Positions 18,307-28,188 are shown, counted from the first letter of the stretch. The stretch: 64,000 nt of DNA from JAVKDP01 sp040222185 (GCA_040222185.1 JAVKDP010000028.1:1-64000); one strand, 5' to 3'. Notes: generated by a model from the letters alone, not told the origin. Translations and numbers: made by a program.

Positions 18307-19458
18307 ATGACACCTAACTTTACTTCTCCAGCCTGGACCGAAATAGTCCGTTATTTGTTTCAAAAAAGAAGGGCTTTAGTATTAATACCGTTTATCGTTT
18401 CCGTTTTAATCGCCATTTTTACTCTCTTCATACCTAATAGATATACTTCAGTTGCCAACTTGCTACCAAGCCAGCGGCCATCTCTCGGGTTTGACCTATT
18501 TACTGAAGCAGGAGGCCTTAGTTCTTTAGCCAGTTCAGTTTTGGGTAGCGGAGAAAGTGAAGAGTTCAACCGTTACATAGTATTATTGAGTAGCTATACA
18601 ACCAGTAAGCAGGTAATTGAGCAGTTTAATCTTATAGATCTATATGATGTATCTGGTGCTAAAGACCCAATGAAAGATGCTATGGAGATTCTTGCGGATA
18701 GAACAGCATTTGAAAGCCGTGAGGAAGGTAATTTCATTATATCGGTTGAAGATAAAGATCCTGAGTTAGCAAAGCGCATCGCGGATTATTACATAGATCT
18801 GTTAAATGAACAGAATACCAGGATTGTTTCCAGGGATGCACGGGGTTATAGGGAGTTCATTGAGAAGCGCTATGAACAGGCTTTGAGTGATGCTGAAACT
18901 TTGAAAGAGGAAGTGGTATCATTTCAAAAAAAGTACGGAGTCTTTGAGCTACCTGAACAGGTGAAACAGTACTTTAGTTTAATTGGTTCTCTTACAGCCA
19001 AACAACTTGAAGCAGAAATTAAGCTACAAATGTTAGCCCAAACAGTCTCAACATCGAGCAGCCTTTATAAAAGTACAAATATCGAATACAAAGCCATCAA
19101 TAAGATGCTTCAGGATGTTTACACTGATTCTGATAGTGCCAATATTTTATTGAACTTTAATGATTTATCAGAAATCGGAACGAATTATTATGAGCTTACT
19201 TTAAAGGCTGAGATACAAGCTGAGATACAAAAATTCCTCCTACCAATTTATGAGCAGGCAAAAATGGAAGAAGCAAAGTCACTGCCATTAGTTAGTGTGA
19301 TAGATGAACCTATTGTGCCTATTATCAAAAGCTACCCAAGAAGGTCTATTATTGTTATAAGTGCAGGGATATCTGTTTTTATTCTTACGCTGGTTTATTT
19401 CATCCTTCGATTTAGTTTCACAAAGAACAAAGCCTACTTTACTTACTTAATAAGTTAG
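18307..19458 (+). CDS. Wzz-type polysaccharide chain-length/co-polymerase protein
   Basis: 383 residues with one membrane helix near residues 22-42 (LVLIPFIVSVLIAIFTLF), a large periplasmic coiled-coil-rich region and a second helix near 343-366, the classic Wzz topology. The N-terminal YTSVANLLPSQ resembles the Wzz family signature. There is no C-terminal tyrosine-kinase domain, so it is a stand-alone co-polymerase of the Wzy pathway. Start 1 bp after the SLBB gene and stop 1 bp before the Wzy-like gene: translational coupling is likely. Confidence 0.87.
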   Translation: MTPNFTSPAWTEIVRYLFQKRRALVLIPFIVSVLIAIFTLFIPNRYTSVANLLPSQRPSLGFDLFTEAGGLSSLASSVLGSGESEEFNRYIVLLSSYTTSKQVIEQFNLIDLYDVSGAKDPMKDAMEILADRTAFESREEGNFIISVEDKDPELAKRIADYYIDLLNEQNTRIVSRDARGYREFIEKRYEQALSDAETLKEEVVSFQKKYGVFELPEQVKQYFSLIGSLTAKQLEAEIKLQMLAQTVSTSSSLYKSTNIEYKAINKMLQDVYTDSDSANILLNFNDLSEIGTNYYELTLKAEIQAEIQKFLLPIYEQAKMEEAKSLPLVSVIDEPIVPIIKSYPRRSIIVISAGISVFILTLVYFILRFSFTKNKAYFTYLIS

Positions 19459-19459
19459 T

Positions 19460-20842
19460 ATGATCACGACTTTTTTTAGCTCCAAAAACTTAGAAAATTC
19501 TATTCTGATAGTCTTTTTTACGTTAGTGTGTGTAGCGCTGATCTCTTTTTCGGAGAGCTATTTTTATGTCGTTCCAATTTTGTTTGCTGTCGGTCTTCTC
19601 GCATACTTTTTTAGTACAATTGTAGATGGGTTTCTGCCTCTTTTGTTTATTCTGGTAAGCGTAACAATACTAGAGAATTCACCGGGAATACAACCTATAG
19701 AAATTCCCTTCTATCTTATCTCAGGGATTGTAATTCTTTATGTTTTTATTGAGTTAGTTACAGGCAGATTTCTCATCGAAACAAATCTTGACAGACTCTT
19801 TTTGTGTCTTTTATTGCTGCTACCTATTGGTGTTGCTATTGGAATTATCAATGGAGCCGCACCTTATCTGGCAGTTGGTGAAACAACTTATTTTTTTGGG
19901 GTTCTTGCTTATTTCCCCTTAAGAAAACACCTCAATAAAAAGCAGTTCGAGTTAATCCTGACTTCAATAATTGGTCTTATTATAGCCTATGTCTTAATCC
20001 GTAATATTCTCAATTATCGACAGTTAATTGTTCAGGCAATACTATCTTGGCAAGCCGAAAAAGCAAGAGTAGCTGCTAACGAAGTAATTCTAATGATCGG
20101 AGCACTTTTTTGTTTAAGTTCAGCAGCGTTAACTAAAGTAAGAGTAAAACAGTTATTTTTTACTGCAAGCTTCGTACTCTTTTTGGGTGGTTTGATATTA
20201 ACACAAAGTAGAGGTTATTGGCTGGCATTTGCATTTGGAGCTTTTCTAATATTCTATTCAATAAATCGCTCTGGTAAACTTCGAATACTACTTACTTTTT
20301 TACTGCTTTCTTCATCTTCGATTATAATTGCTAATATCTTCTTCAGCGACTTTTTAAATGTGATACTGAATGGCTTGCTGGAACGCTTTTCATCAATTGG
20401 GTCAACCAAGCTTGACATTTCATTACAGGAAAGAGTCTTAGAATCTGAAACTGTTTTCAAAATGATGTTAAACAACCCTATAGCTGGCTATGGTTTTGGA
20501 TATACTTACACAAAGAAGATACTTTTCTATAGTTTTTTTGAAGAAACCAGCTATGTTCATAATGGGTATTTAGCTATTTGGTTAAAACTTGGATTACTTG
20601 GACTTATCACAAACCTCTCTATTTGGATACTATCAATTAGAAACAGCATAAAACTTTATCGAACCTCAACTGTTGAGAAAACACAGATCATCTCTTTAAC
20701 AATCCTGGGATCAGTTTTTGGCATCATGGTTGTAAATATGACCAGCCCCCAGGTGCTTACATTTGAAAGCACTTTGTTTGTTACAATCTTTTGTGCGTAT
20801 GTTAGCTCTAGAATGGAAAAACAGACAAAGATTGAAGCCTGA
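19460..20842 (+). CDS. O-antigen polymerase/ligase family membrane protein (Wzy/WaaL-like)
   Basis: 460 residues with about 11-12 hydrophobic helices. Two family motifs are visible: TQSRGYWLAFAFG before a central pair of helices, and in the large loop NPIAGYGFGYTY followed by SYVHNGYLAIWLKLGLLGL, matching the GxG...HNxYL...GxxGL pattern of the Wzy_C/WaaL fold. Because it lies between Wzz and glycosyltransferases and a flippase is nearby, a repeat-unit polymerase is likelier than the lipid-A-core ligase. Confidence 0.85.
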   Translation: MITTFFSSKNLENSILIVFFTLVCVALISFSESYFYVVPILFAVGLLAYFFSTIVDGFLPLLFILVSVTILENSPGIQPIEIPFYLISGIVILYVFIELVTGRFLIETNLDRLFLCLLLLLPIGVAIGIINGAAPYLAVGETTYFFGVLAYFPLRKHLNKKQFELILTSIIGLIIAYVLIRNILNYRQLIVQAILSWQAEKARVAANEVILMIGALFCLSSAALTKVRVKQLFFTASFVLFLGGLILTQSRGYWLAFAFGAFLIFYSINRSGKLRILLTFLLLSSSSIIIANIFFSDFLNVILNGLLERFSSIGSTKLDISLQERVLESETVFKMMLNNPIAGYGFGYTYTKKILFYSFFEETSYVHNGYLAIWLKLGLLGLITNLSIWILSIRNSIKLYRTSTVEKTQIISLTILGSVFGIMVVNMTSPQVLTFESTLFVTIFCAYVSSRMEKQTKIEA

Positions 20843-21731
20843 ATTGATCAGTATAATTACCGTTAACTATTTCTCTGAAGATGAAATACTCGAGTGCTAT
20901 TCTTCTATTATAAAAAATACAGAAATAGATTTTGAACTGATTCTTGTTTCGAATTCCCCTATTAGAGAAGATTTTAGAAACTCCATATCTGATTTAAAGC
21001 TACCGGTTGTTATACATGAAACCGGAACTAATTTGGGTTTTGCAAAAGCATGCAACATAGGTGCAACATTTGCTACTGGGGAATTTTTGTTTTTTTTAAA
21101 CCCCGATACCAGATTTCGGAATGATGTGTTACAGAAATTATTTGCCTGTTATAGATCAATTGATAATCCAGGTATCCTTGGACCTCAAACTTTCGATTCA
21201 AATCAAAACCCTGTTCCATCGGCAAAAAGTGAGCTGACTGCAGGATACTTTTTGACCGTCATGTTTCCCTTTATTCATTTTTTCTCTGGCGATAATGGTT
21301 TTAAGGTACACTTTATGCCAGGCCAAACAAGTTCGGTTCCTGTTGTAAATGGTCACGCCCTTTTCATTAGCAGACTTTTATTTAACACTATTGAAGGATG
21401 GGATGAAAACTTCTATATGTATTGGGAGGAAAATGATATTTGTATAAAAGCTCGCAAAACAGGTAATGAAGTTATCTTCTGTAAAGAAGCCGAACTAATT
21501 CATAAATCAGGAGTTTCGACCAGTAAAGTTTTTTTAAAGATGGAGATTGAAAAGCATCGATCACAACGAAAGTTTGTACAAAAAAATCATCCCAACTTTA
21601 ACCTTTTGAATAGGTTTTCAGGATGTATCGGTTTCTTTATAAGAACCTTAGCTAGTTTGTTTACTTTCAACAGGAAAGAAATACAACGGTTTTGGACTCT
21701 CTTTCTTTGGTATACTTTTAGGTATAATTAA
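20799..21731 (+). CDS. Family 2 glycosyltransferase (rhamnosyltransferase-like)
   Basis: GT-A fold glycosyltransferase: SIITVNYFSEDEILEC at the start, GTNLGFAKACNIGA, the metal-binding FLNPDTRF and the acceptor-side FYMYWEENDICIKARKTG, typical of dTDP-sugar rhamnosyltransferase-like GT2 enzymes. The C-terminal region is basic with a weak hydrophobic helix. The start is uncertain: ATG 20799 overlaps the polymerase gene by 44 bp, whereas TTG 20844, 1 bp after the polymerase stop, would give the canonical short N-terminus (MISIITVNY). Both are compatible with coupling to the polymerase gene. Confidence 0.88.
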   Translation: MLALEWKNRQRLKPELISIITVNYFSEDEILECYSSIIKNTEIDFELILVSNSPIREDFRNSISDLKLPVVIHETGTNLGFAKACNIGATFATGEFLFFLNPDTRFRNDVLQKLFACYRSIDNPGILGPQTFDSNQNPVPSAKSELTAGYFLTVMFPFIHFFSGDNGFKVHFMPGQTSSVPVVNGHALFISRLLFNTIEGWDENFYMYWEENDICIKARKTGNEVIFCKEAELIHKSGVSTSKVFLKMEIEKHRSQRKFVQKNHPNFNLLNRFSGCIGFFIRTLASLFTFNRKEIQRFWTLFLWYTFRYN

Positions 21732-21756
21732 ATAGTAAGGTTATTCTACCTGCATA

Positions 21757-22860
21757 ATGAAGGATATACTTATAGTCGATTTTAATGCAACGGCGCCTGT
21801 TTACACCGCCTACTTTTGTGACGCTTTAGTAAAAGCTGGGCTCAGAGTTGATATTTTATCTCCTCAAAATAAAGAAGCACTTAGTGTTTTAGACTTCCTC
21901 GATCTTAATTTTCTGTCTAAGATAGAGTCCACGAGGTCTTCTTCATTAAAAGCTTCTATGTACATCTATTACTGGAGTAGAGTACTAAAAATTGCTAAAA
22001 ACTATAAAGCGATTCATTTCCAATGGTTTCCTTTGCTAAGTAAAAGTCCCTTCGACTATTTCATGCTTCAAAGATTAGAGAGACAAAACAGCAATCTTTT
22101 TTACACTGTCCATAACTGTTTACCCCACGAAGATCGGTCTCAAAAAACTTTTTCAAGATATAAAAAGATATACGAGATGATACCTAACCTTGTAGTTCAC
22201 ACTTCTGCTACTAAGGAAGAGTTAATTTCTAAATTTGGGATACAGAGCGAGAGAATTACTAAGATAAATCATGGCCCTTTCTATAAAGAATTAGCTTTCA
22301 AACCGGATCATTTACCTGATCCTAAAAAGATTACTCTTGGAATGATTGGACATATTCGACCTTATAAAGGGTATGAAGATGCCTTCACTTTAGTTAAACA
22401 AGCTAAAGGCACGGATAACGAATTTAACTTATCTATTTCTGGCGGTGGCAAGAAAGAGTACATTGATAAATTAAAAAGTTGTATCAAAAAACTTGATCTA
22501 ACAGAGCATGTAACCATTAACCATGGGTACATCAAAACCAAAGCACTTATCAAGTTACACCATGAGGTTGACGCCATTCTAGCTCCTTATAAAAGAATCG
22601 ATCAGAGCGGGGCCGTTATTACAGCTCTATCATTAGGAATTCCAGTTTTAGGATACTCTATTGGCGGGATTTCTCAGGTTATTTCAAATAAGTACAACGG
22701 ATACCTATCTAAAAAAAATGAACCAGAAGGATTATTAAACGGAATAAAGTGGCTTCAAAACAATTCTAAAAAGGATATATATGAAAACTGTATTAAAAGT
22801 ACAGACTCATTTTCCTGGGGAGTTTCAGCACAAGCTTTGAAGCCTAAATACCTCTCTTAA
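21757..22860 (+). CDS. Family 1/4-type (GT-B) glycosyltransferase
   Basis: 367 residues with GT-B organization. The N-terminal Rossmann half starts ILIVDFNATAPVYTAYF; the C-terminal half carries LGMIGHIRPYKGYEDAF, LSISGGGKKEYIDKL, and the nucleotide-binding region LAPYKRIDQSGAVITALSLGIPVLGYSIGGISQV. The usual E(x7)E motif is modified (DQSGAVITALS). It is last in the five-gene plus-strand polysaccharide operon and its stop overlaps that of the convergent flippase gene by 4 bp. Confidence 0.85.
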   Translation: MKDILIVDFNATAPVYTAYFCDALVKAGLRVDILSPQNKEALSVLDFLDLNFLSKIESTRSSSLKASMYIYYWSRVLKIAKNYKAIHFQWFPLLSKSPFDYFMLQRLERQNSNLFYTVHNCLPHEDRSQKTFSRYKKIYEMIPNLVVHTSATKEELISKFGIQSERITKINHGPFYKELAFKPDHLPDPKKITLGMIGHIRPYKGYEDAFTLVKQAKGTDNEFNLSISGGGKKEYIDKLKSCIKKLDLTEHVTINHGYIKTKALIKLHHEVDAILAPYKRIDQSGAVITALSLGIPVLGYSIGGISQVISNKYNGYLSKKNEPEGLLNGIKWLQNNSKKDIYENCIKSTDSFSWGVSAQALKPKYLS

Positions 22861-24350
22861 CTTTCCACTGATAAAGACTTATTCAATAGTTTTCGAATAA
22901 AGCTAAAGTTTATAACTAGTAATAAAGCAATAGAAACTATTACTGTTATTATAAGTCTATCCCCACTCACGAATAATGGTAAGCTTATTAATAAGGCGCC
23001 TATTCCCATCGGAATAACAATGTTGGTGAAATACTCTTTTTTATTTTCAATTTGAGAAAGAACACCCCAAATAAGTAGAAGTGTATCAATGGCTGTAATA
23101 CCTAGCGCTACTAGTGCTATATGATTTATAGTTCCAAAGCCACTTACATACTTTAAAGCTAAGATAAATAGTACTACCTCCAACAAGTGGAATTTCGCAG
23201 TCAAATCAGGCCGGTTTACTCCGTGTAGAAATGAAGCAGGAACATAGGAGCCACCTCTAATAAAATAAATAATACAAAATACATGAGCTACAAAAGTGCT
23301 CTGGGCTACAAAACTCTCCCCTAACCATGCCTTTATCCCAAATGGAGCAGTAGCAGATACTATTAAAAGAATAGGAAATAGAAGAATAAGAACGGCTCTG
23401 TTACTTTGCAGAAAGAGTTTATCTCTACGACTAACCGAAGATTCGCTAAGAGTTGAAAAAGCAGGAAAAAGAACTGCAACTACGGCAGAAGGAATTATCA
23501 TTGTTTTTGATAATACCTCAAGCGGGGCGCTATAGAAGGTTACTGCTTTAACTGATAAAAAAGCACCAATAAAATATCTATCTAACTGTGCCATCAGTGG
23601 CCCTAATATGCTTGAAACAGTGACCCACTTACCAAATCCAATCATCTCTTTTAGATATCCCAATTCGAAGTGTATTCCTTTTTTTAGGCTGGTTTCTGTA
23701 TTTAGAGCCATTACCATTAGGAAAATAAATACTAATATTTTTACAGCTAAAAGCCCCAAAACCACCCATTCAATACTATTTTTTAAGTATAGAACTATAA
23801 CTAATGGTAGCAGATAGTTTAAAAATGAATTTATGCCTTGTATAAAGCTGATTGCATTGAACTTTTGTAATGATTCCATCACTGCTCTAAAGCCCGAGGC
23901 GCTTATTATAAATGGAATAGTATATGATGTGTAAACTAAAGCCTTATAAGCTTCTTCCTTCAGTTCATTTTCAATTTCGAAAACTGTATATACCAACCAT
24001 TTCGACAGGCCAAGACTTACTAACCCTGCAAAAATGCCCATTATTGATATAAAAATTACTCCTGTCCAAACAACTTTATTAATTTCAGTGTATTCTTGCT
24101 TCGCTATTTTATCTGAGATTAAGCGTACGAGTGCAGGACTCATCCCTAAATTGAACATTGATAAATAGCTTATTACAACCCAGATTAAAGCTAAAACCCC
24201 AAAACGTGCTTCACCAAGTGCGCTAATTAATACAGGAATGGCAAACAATCCTATGAAAAGAGGAAGAACCTTCGCAAAAAGACTAAGGATTATATTTTTG
24301 CTTAGCCTATTATATCGAGTCAGACCTTGATATTTTTCTGTTTCACCCAA
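22857..24350 (-). CDS. Oligosaccharide flippase (Wzx, MOP superfamily)
   Basis: 497 residues and about 12-14 membrane helices. The N-terminus NIILSLFAKVLPLFIGLFAIPVLISALGEARFGVLALIWVVISYLSMFNLGMSPALVR is typical of the polysaccharide_synt (PF01943-like) family, which flips undecaprenyl-diphosphate-linked repeat units across the inner membrane. It supplies the Wzx function for the Wzz/Wzy genes next to it although it is on the opposite strand. It is divergent from the methyltransferase at 24371, with only 20 bp between starts. Confidence 0.9.
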   Translation of the reverse strand: MGETEKYQGLTRYNRLSKNIILSLFAKVLPLFIGLFAIPVLISALGEARFGVLALIWVVISYLSMFNLGMSPALVRLISDKIAKQEYTEINKVVWTGVIFISIMGIFAGLVSLGLSKWLVYTVFEIENELKEEAYKALVYTSYTIPFIISASGFRAVMESLQKFNAISFIQGINSFLNYLLPLVIVLYLKNSIEWVVLGLLAVKILVFIFLMVMALNTETSLKKGIHFELGYLKEMIGFGKWVTVSSILGPLMAQLDRYFIGAFLSVKAVTFYSAPLEVLSKTMIIPSAVVAVLFPAFSTLSESSVSRRDKLFLQSNRAVLILLFPILLIVSATAPFGIKAWLGESFVAQSTFVAHVFCIIYFIRGGSYVPASFLHGVNRPDLTAKFHLLEVVLFILALKYVSGFGTINHIALVALGITAIDTLLLIWGVLSQIENKKEYFTNIVIPMGIGALLISLPLFVSGDRLIITVIVSIALLLVINFSFIRKLLNKSLSVES

Positions 24351-24370
24351 CCTAAATACTAAATTTGATT

Positions 24371-25306
24371 ATGTACGATTGCCCAATTTGCGACAACGCC
24401 AAAGGTAATAGACTTTTTTCTGCTAAAGAAATGATGTTTGGTCTTAGAGATGACTTTGAGTATGTAGAATGTGCAAACTGCGAGTGCCTTCGAATTTCGA
24501 ATATACCAGAAAACTTGGGGGATTACTATCCAGATAACTATTACTCACTTTCTCATTCACAAATTTCAAAATTGAAGCTTTTTTTAAAAAGGCAACGAGG
24601 AAGATATTCGTTAAACATGAAAAATATTGGAGGTAAATTACTTACTTATGCCTGGGGAGAGCCTGTTGTTACAAGCTGGTTAAAGGGACTAAACCTAAAC
24701 CTTGAGTCAAAAATTCTGGATGTTGGAAGTGGATTAGGTTCTCATCTTAAAGAACTCCACAATATAGGGTTTCAAGACCTTACAGGGGTAGATCCTTTTA
24801 TTAAAAAAACCAAGATTTACTCTGATCAATTCAGAATTCTAAAGAAAAACCTGAATGAAATTGAAGGGCCTTTCGATTTTATAATGATGAATCATAGCTT
24901 AGAACATATTTATGATCAATTTGAGACTTTGACCCAAATCAATCGCCTTCTAAAGGATGATGGGCATGCATTAATCAGAATTCCATTAACAGGTACTTTT
25001 GCATGGAAAAAGTATAAGTCGAACTGGGTACAGCTAGATGCTCCAAGGCATCTTTTTCTGCATTCGAAAGAAAGTTTCTCCATACTAGCAAAAAAAACCA
25101 ACTTCGATATCAAAAAGATAGTTTTTGATTCTACTGAATTTCAATTCACAGGAAGTGAGGGCTATTTACAAGGTAAAGCTCTAACCGAATCTGAGGAAAG
25201 TATTTTCACTCGTAAAGAAATAAATGAGTTCAAAGAAAAGGCCCAAACTTTGAATAATGACATGGATGGTGATCAGGCCTGTTTCTTTTTACAAAAAACT
25301 AACTAA
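24371..25306 (+). CDS. Class I SAM-dependent methyltransferase with N-terminal zinc-binding Cys cluster
   Basis: I choose ATG 24371 (MYDCPICDN) over TTG 24365. The N-terminus has CPIC at residues 4-7 and CANC/C near 36-41, a putative zinc site common in sugar or lipid methyltransferases of polysaccharide clusters. The SAM fold follows: ILDVGSGLGSHLKEL (motif I), LTGVDPF, then FDFIMMNHSLEHIYDQ and LLKDDGHALIRIP. It probably methylates a sugar of the surface glycan or the end of the chain. It overlaps the convergent methyltransferase gene by 4 bp. Confidence 0.83.
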   Translation: MYDCPICDNAKGNRLFSAKEMMFGLRDDFEYVECANCECLRISNIPENLGDYYPDNYYSLSHSQISKLKLFLKRQRGRYSLNMKNIGGKLLTYAWGEPVVTSWLKGLNLNLESKILDVGSGLGSHLKELHNIGFQDLTGVDPFIKKTKIYSDQFRILKKNLNEIEGPFDFIMMNHSLEHIYDQFETLTQINRLLKDDGHALIRIPLTGTFAWKKYKSNWVQLDAPRHLFLHSKESFSILAKKTNFDIKKIVFDSTEFQFTGSEGYLQGKALTESEESIFTRKEINEFKEKAQTLNNDMDGDQACFFLQKTN

Positions 25307-26049
25307 TTACCACTTGTAATCTTCTTGAAAAGCTTAAGCAATACAGCTCCCAGTCCAACTCGCTCTTTTTGATATATAACTTCTGTTCGTATTTCAGCTT
25401 GTGAGATATTAGTATCGGAAGCTATTTTACGAGCTATAGCCCAGTTGTCTATCTCAACAAACTCACCATATCTGGAGTCTTTTTTAACGAGTAGCTCATA
25501 TACTTTCCTGATTTGCGGAGTTTTCCGTTCTTCTTCCGGCATATTCTTAACATAATCTGTCTTACGGAGTGTAGGACTTGTGTCATATGTCCAGTCCAGG
25601 TCATCGAAAACCACTAATCCGCCAGGTTTTAAAAGTTTATCTACTAATAAGAAAGCAAAACCATCCGTAAACCAATCATGTGCTCCATCGATGTAACAGA
25701 AATCAAACTCAGGAGCTGCTTCCATTTCTATCATTTTCATCAATCGCCATATATATGATGTTGGTTCATAGTATACTTCAACGAACTTATCTAATCCCAA
25801 CCTTTCGAGTAGCTCCTCTACATTGGGTTTTGCATCTTTAGCATTAGCTAAATCGATGGTTGTAATTTTTCCCCCTCCCAGATCATCTAGTGCCCCGGCC
25901 ATATAACAGGTTGAAACTCCATGTCGAAATCCAAGCTCAAGTATATTCTGAGACTTATTTTCGATTATCAGTTTCGAAATAGCTTTAGCCTGGGAAAAGT
26001 CCATATGAGGTATTCCCTCTACTACTTTCCGTATTTTTTCAATATCCAT
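25303..26049 (-). CDS. Class I SAM-dependent methyltransferase (Methyltransf_24-type)
   Basis: 248 residues. Motif I reads NILELGFRHGVSTCYMAGAL; KITTIDLANA follows, then FDFCYIDGAHDWFTDGFAFLLVDKLLKPGGLVVFDDLDWTYD, a pattern of the Methyltransf_24/cephalosporin-hydroxylase-like group found with glycan genes. Acceptor unknown. It lies 43 bp downstream of the ExoA-like glycosyltransferase on the same strand. Confidence 0.82.
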   Translation of the reverse strand: MDIEKIRKVVEGIPHMDFSQAKAISKLIIENKSQNILELGFRHGVSTCYMAGALDDLGGGKITTIDLANAKDAKPNVEELLERLGLDKFVEVYYEPTSYIWRLMKMIEMEAAPEFDFCYIDGAHDWFTDGFAFLLVDKLLKPGGLVVFDDLDWTYDTSPTLRKTDYVKNMPEEERKTPQIRKVYELLVKKDSRYGEFVEIDNWAIARKIASDTNISQAEIRTEVIYQKERVGLGAVLLKLFKKITSGN

Positions 26050-26092
26050 TTTTGACTTGAAGGATTAGTATTTAACAAAGGAATCATGTTTA

Positions 26093-27106
26093 TCACCAAC
26101 TTGAGGATCTGGTAAATGTTCTTTTCAACAATTGAAAAGTGAATCCCAAAAAATGAGCGCTCTGCATGATAATAATACTTATGTAAGTATGAATCGCTTT
26201 AACAATAAAACCTGGAGCTTTTCTTGTAGCTCTCCAAACTTCCGTTTTGAACAATTTACGATTGACAACTACTATTCTGAAAGATTCAACAAGAGCTACA
26301 AAAGCGATTAACGATATCACCTCAATTGAGTAAAGATAGTTCGACAATACAAAATCAAGAAGCAAGTAAAGTATCAGTAGAATCATAAATGCAAAAGGCA
26401 ACAACCCTCTAACCGGACTCAAAGATGGATGTAATATTGTCGTCAAAAACCTTCCCCTTCCATATCTGAAATACTGTTTGAATAATTTCTTAAGAGACTC
26501 TCGTGGGAAATACCAACTTTTGATATTAGGACTAATAAAAACACATTCTCCAAATCTTTCGATCAACCGAAGGTTTAACTCAGAATCCTGGTTAGTAATA
26601 TTCTCAGTATTAAACCCTCCAATATCTCTCAGATCTATGGTTCTGAAACAACCTAGAAAAACAGTATCACCATATCCCTCGTAAGTTTCATCCATATACT
26701 TTGCACCACCGTTCCCAAAGAAACTTTTTACTGCCAAAGCTATTCCAGACTGAACACTGTTTGCTGCCATATATCGCTGAGCTCCACCTACATTCCTTGC
26801 TCCGGTAGTTTGTAAAACCTCAACACTATTACTCAGGTAGTTATCGTCGTAATAACAATGCCCATCAGCTCTAAGAAATACTTCTCCTTTTGCTTCCTCG
26901 ATCATTTTATTTAATCCGAAAGACTGGAATTTTTCAGGGTTTTCTATGAGCTTAACTCTTTCATCTTTTTTTGACAGCTCAGAAACAATTTCTCTGGTTA
27001 AATCTGAGCTTCCCCCATCGGCTATCAATATCTCAACTAAGTTGCTATAATTTGATGCTAAAAAGCCAAGTATAACTCTTTCAATGTGTTCTTCTTCATT
27101 GAACAC
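26093..27106 (-). CDS. Family 2 glycosyltransferase (ExoA-like) with uncertain 5' end
   Basis: 337 residues from GTG 27106. It has the GT2 core (LIADGGSSDLTREIV; FLRADGHCYY as the DxD-like motif; TNQDSELNLRL) followed by C-terminal membrane helices, as in ExoA-type succinoglycan glucosyltransferases. The conserved first strand of the fold (PSVTIGIPVFNEEEH) starts upstream of this GTG and is in frame as far as the TAA at 27178-27176, but that stretch contains no ATG, GTG or TTG. The real start could be ATT 27163 or CTG 27166, or an ATG at 27200 in another frame that meets TAG at 27161, which would require an indel. See findings. Confidence 0.8.
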   Translation of the reverse strand: MFNEEEHIERVILGFLASNYSNLVEILIADGGSSDLTREIVSELSKKDERVKLIENPEKFQSFGLNKMIEEAKGEVFLRADGHCYYDDNYLSNSVEVLQTTGARNVGGAQRYMAANSVQSGIALAVKSFFGNGGAKYMDETYEGYGDTVFLGCFRTIDLRDIGGFNTENITNQDSELNLRLIERFGECVFISPNIKSWYFPRESLKKLFKQYFRYGRGRFLTTILHPSLSPVRGLLPFAFMILLILYLLLDFVLSNYLYSIEVISLIAFVALVESFRIVVVNRKLFKTEVWRATRKAPGFIVKAIHTYISIIIMQSAHFLGFTFQLLKRTFTRSSSW

Positions 27107-27234
27107 CGGTATCCCAATCGTTACAGAGGGAAATTGCTTACTATCTTCTTTTTTTTGACTAATCAGTACTTGTACTTATAAATTTTTCTGCAGTCCGCAT
27201 TAGGGAACTAGTGTAAAGCTTTTACAGCTATTTT

Positions 27235-28188
27235 TTAAACTCTATTTCCTCCACTTAGCAAATATAAAGCAGCCATCCTGACTGCAACCCCATTTGTAAC
27301 TTGGTCCAAAATTACAGCTCTATTGCTATCTGCTACCTCGCTTTCCATTTCAACACCACGATTTATCGGCCCTGGATGCATTATTTTAAAATCAGGGAAC
27401 TTGTCAAGATGCTTCAACTTTATTCCAAATCGCTCATGATATTCCCTTAGTGTTGGAAATAACTCTGTCCCTGCATCTTGCCTTTCCAATTGAATCCTTA
27501 AGGCCATCGCTATATCGCACCATGAAAGTGTTTCTTCGAGGTCATATGAAACACTAACTCCCAAATCTTCAATATGCACTGGCATCAACGTTTTAGGACC
27601 ACAAAGCACTACCTCAGCACCTAGTTTTGTTAACCCAATAATGTTTGATCTAACAACCCTACTGTGGGCGATATCCCCAATAATTGCAACTTTTCTACCT
27701 TCCAGGTTTGGGTGTATTTGCTGCATCGTAAACATATCCAACAAGGCTTGAGTAGGATGTTCATGCGCCCCATCACCTGCATTGAGAATTGCCGCATCTA
27801 CACATTGGGTAAGAAAATGAGGTACTCCCGGACTCTTATGCCTAACTACCACCATATCAATTTTCATCGAACTGATATTCTGAATAGTGTCTTTTAGAGA
27901 CTCTCCTTTCTTGGTGCTTGAAGTGCTCGCTGAGAAATTTACTACATCAGCACCCATACGTTTTTGCGCTAACTCAAAGGATAGTCTTGTCCTGGTACTA
28001 TTTTCATAAAAGAGGTTAACAATTGTTTTATCTCTTAACGTTGGTACTTTGGGAACCGGGCGATCTAAAATTTCTCTGAATGAGCGGGCCTGTTCTAGCA
28101 CATATAAAATATCTTCTTTAGAATAATCGGTAAGCCCCAGCAAATGCTTTTGCTTAAACTCATATGAATCTGGTAAACTATTCACCAT
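27235..28188 (-). CDS. pyrB: Aspartate carbamoyltransferase catalytic subunit
   Basis: Catalyses carbamoyl phosphate + L-aspartate to N-carbamoyl-aspartate, the committed step of pyrimidine synthesis. Visible motifs: ENSTRTRLSFELA (carbamoyl phosphate loop), DGAHEHPTQALLDM and MHPGPINRGVEMESEVAD, at the expected spacing for a catalytic chain of about 315 residues. I prefer ATG 28188 (MVNSLPDSYEF); ATG 28200 is possible. Either start lies inside the end of pyrR, so the two genes are translationally coupled. No pyrI regulatory-subunit gene follows; a PyrR-regulated, unregulated-trimer type enzyme is likely. Confidence 0.96.
   Translation of the reverse strand: MVNSLPDSYEFKQKHLLGLTDYSKEDILYVLEQARSFREILDRPVPKVPTLRDKTIVNLFYENSTRTRLSFELAQKRMGADVVNFSASTSSTKKGESLKDTIQNISSMKIDMVVVRHKSPGVPHFLTQCVDAAILNAGDGAHEHPTQALLDMFTMQQIHPNLEGRKVAIIGDIAHSRVVRSNIIGLTKLGAEVVLCGPKTLMPVHIEDLGVSVSYDLEETLSWCDIAMALRIQLERQDAGTELFPTLREYHERFGIKLKHLDKFPDFKIMHPGPINRGVEMESEVADSNRAVILDQVTNGVAVRMAALYLLSGGNRV

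Noticed and set aside
27212..27226. TGTAAA-GCT-TTTACA palindrome after pyrB
   Set aside because: A short AT-rich inverted repeat without a T-run on the minus strand; neither a terminator nor an operator can be supported.
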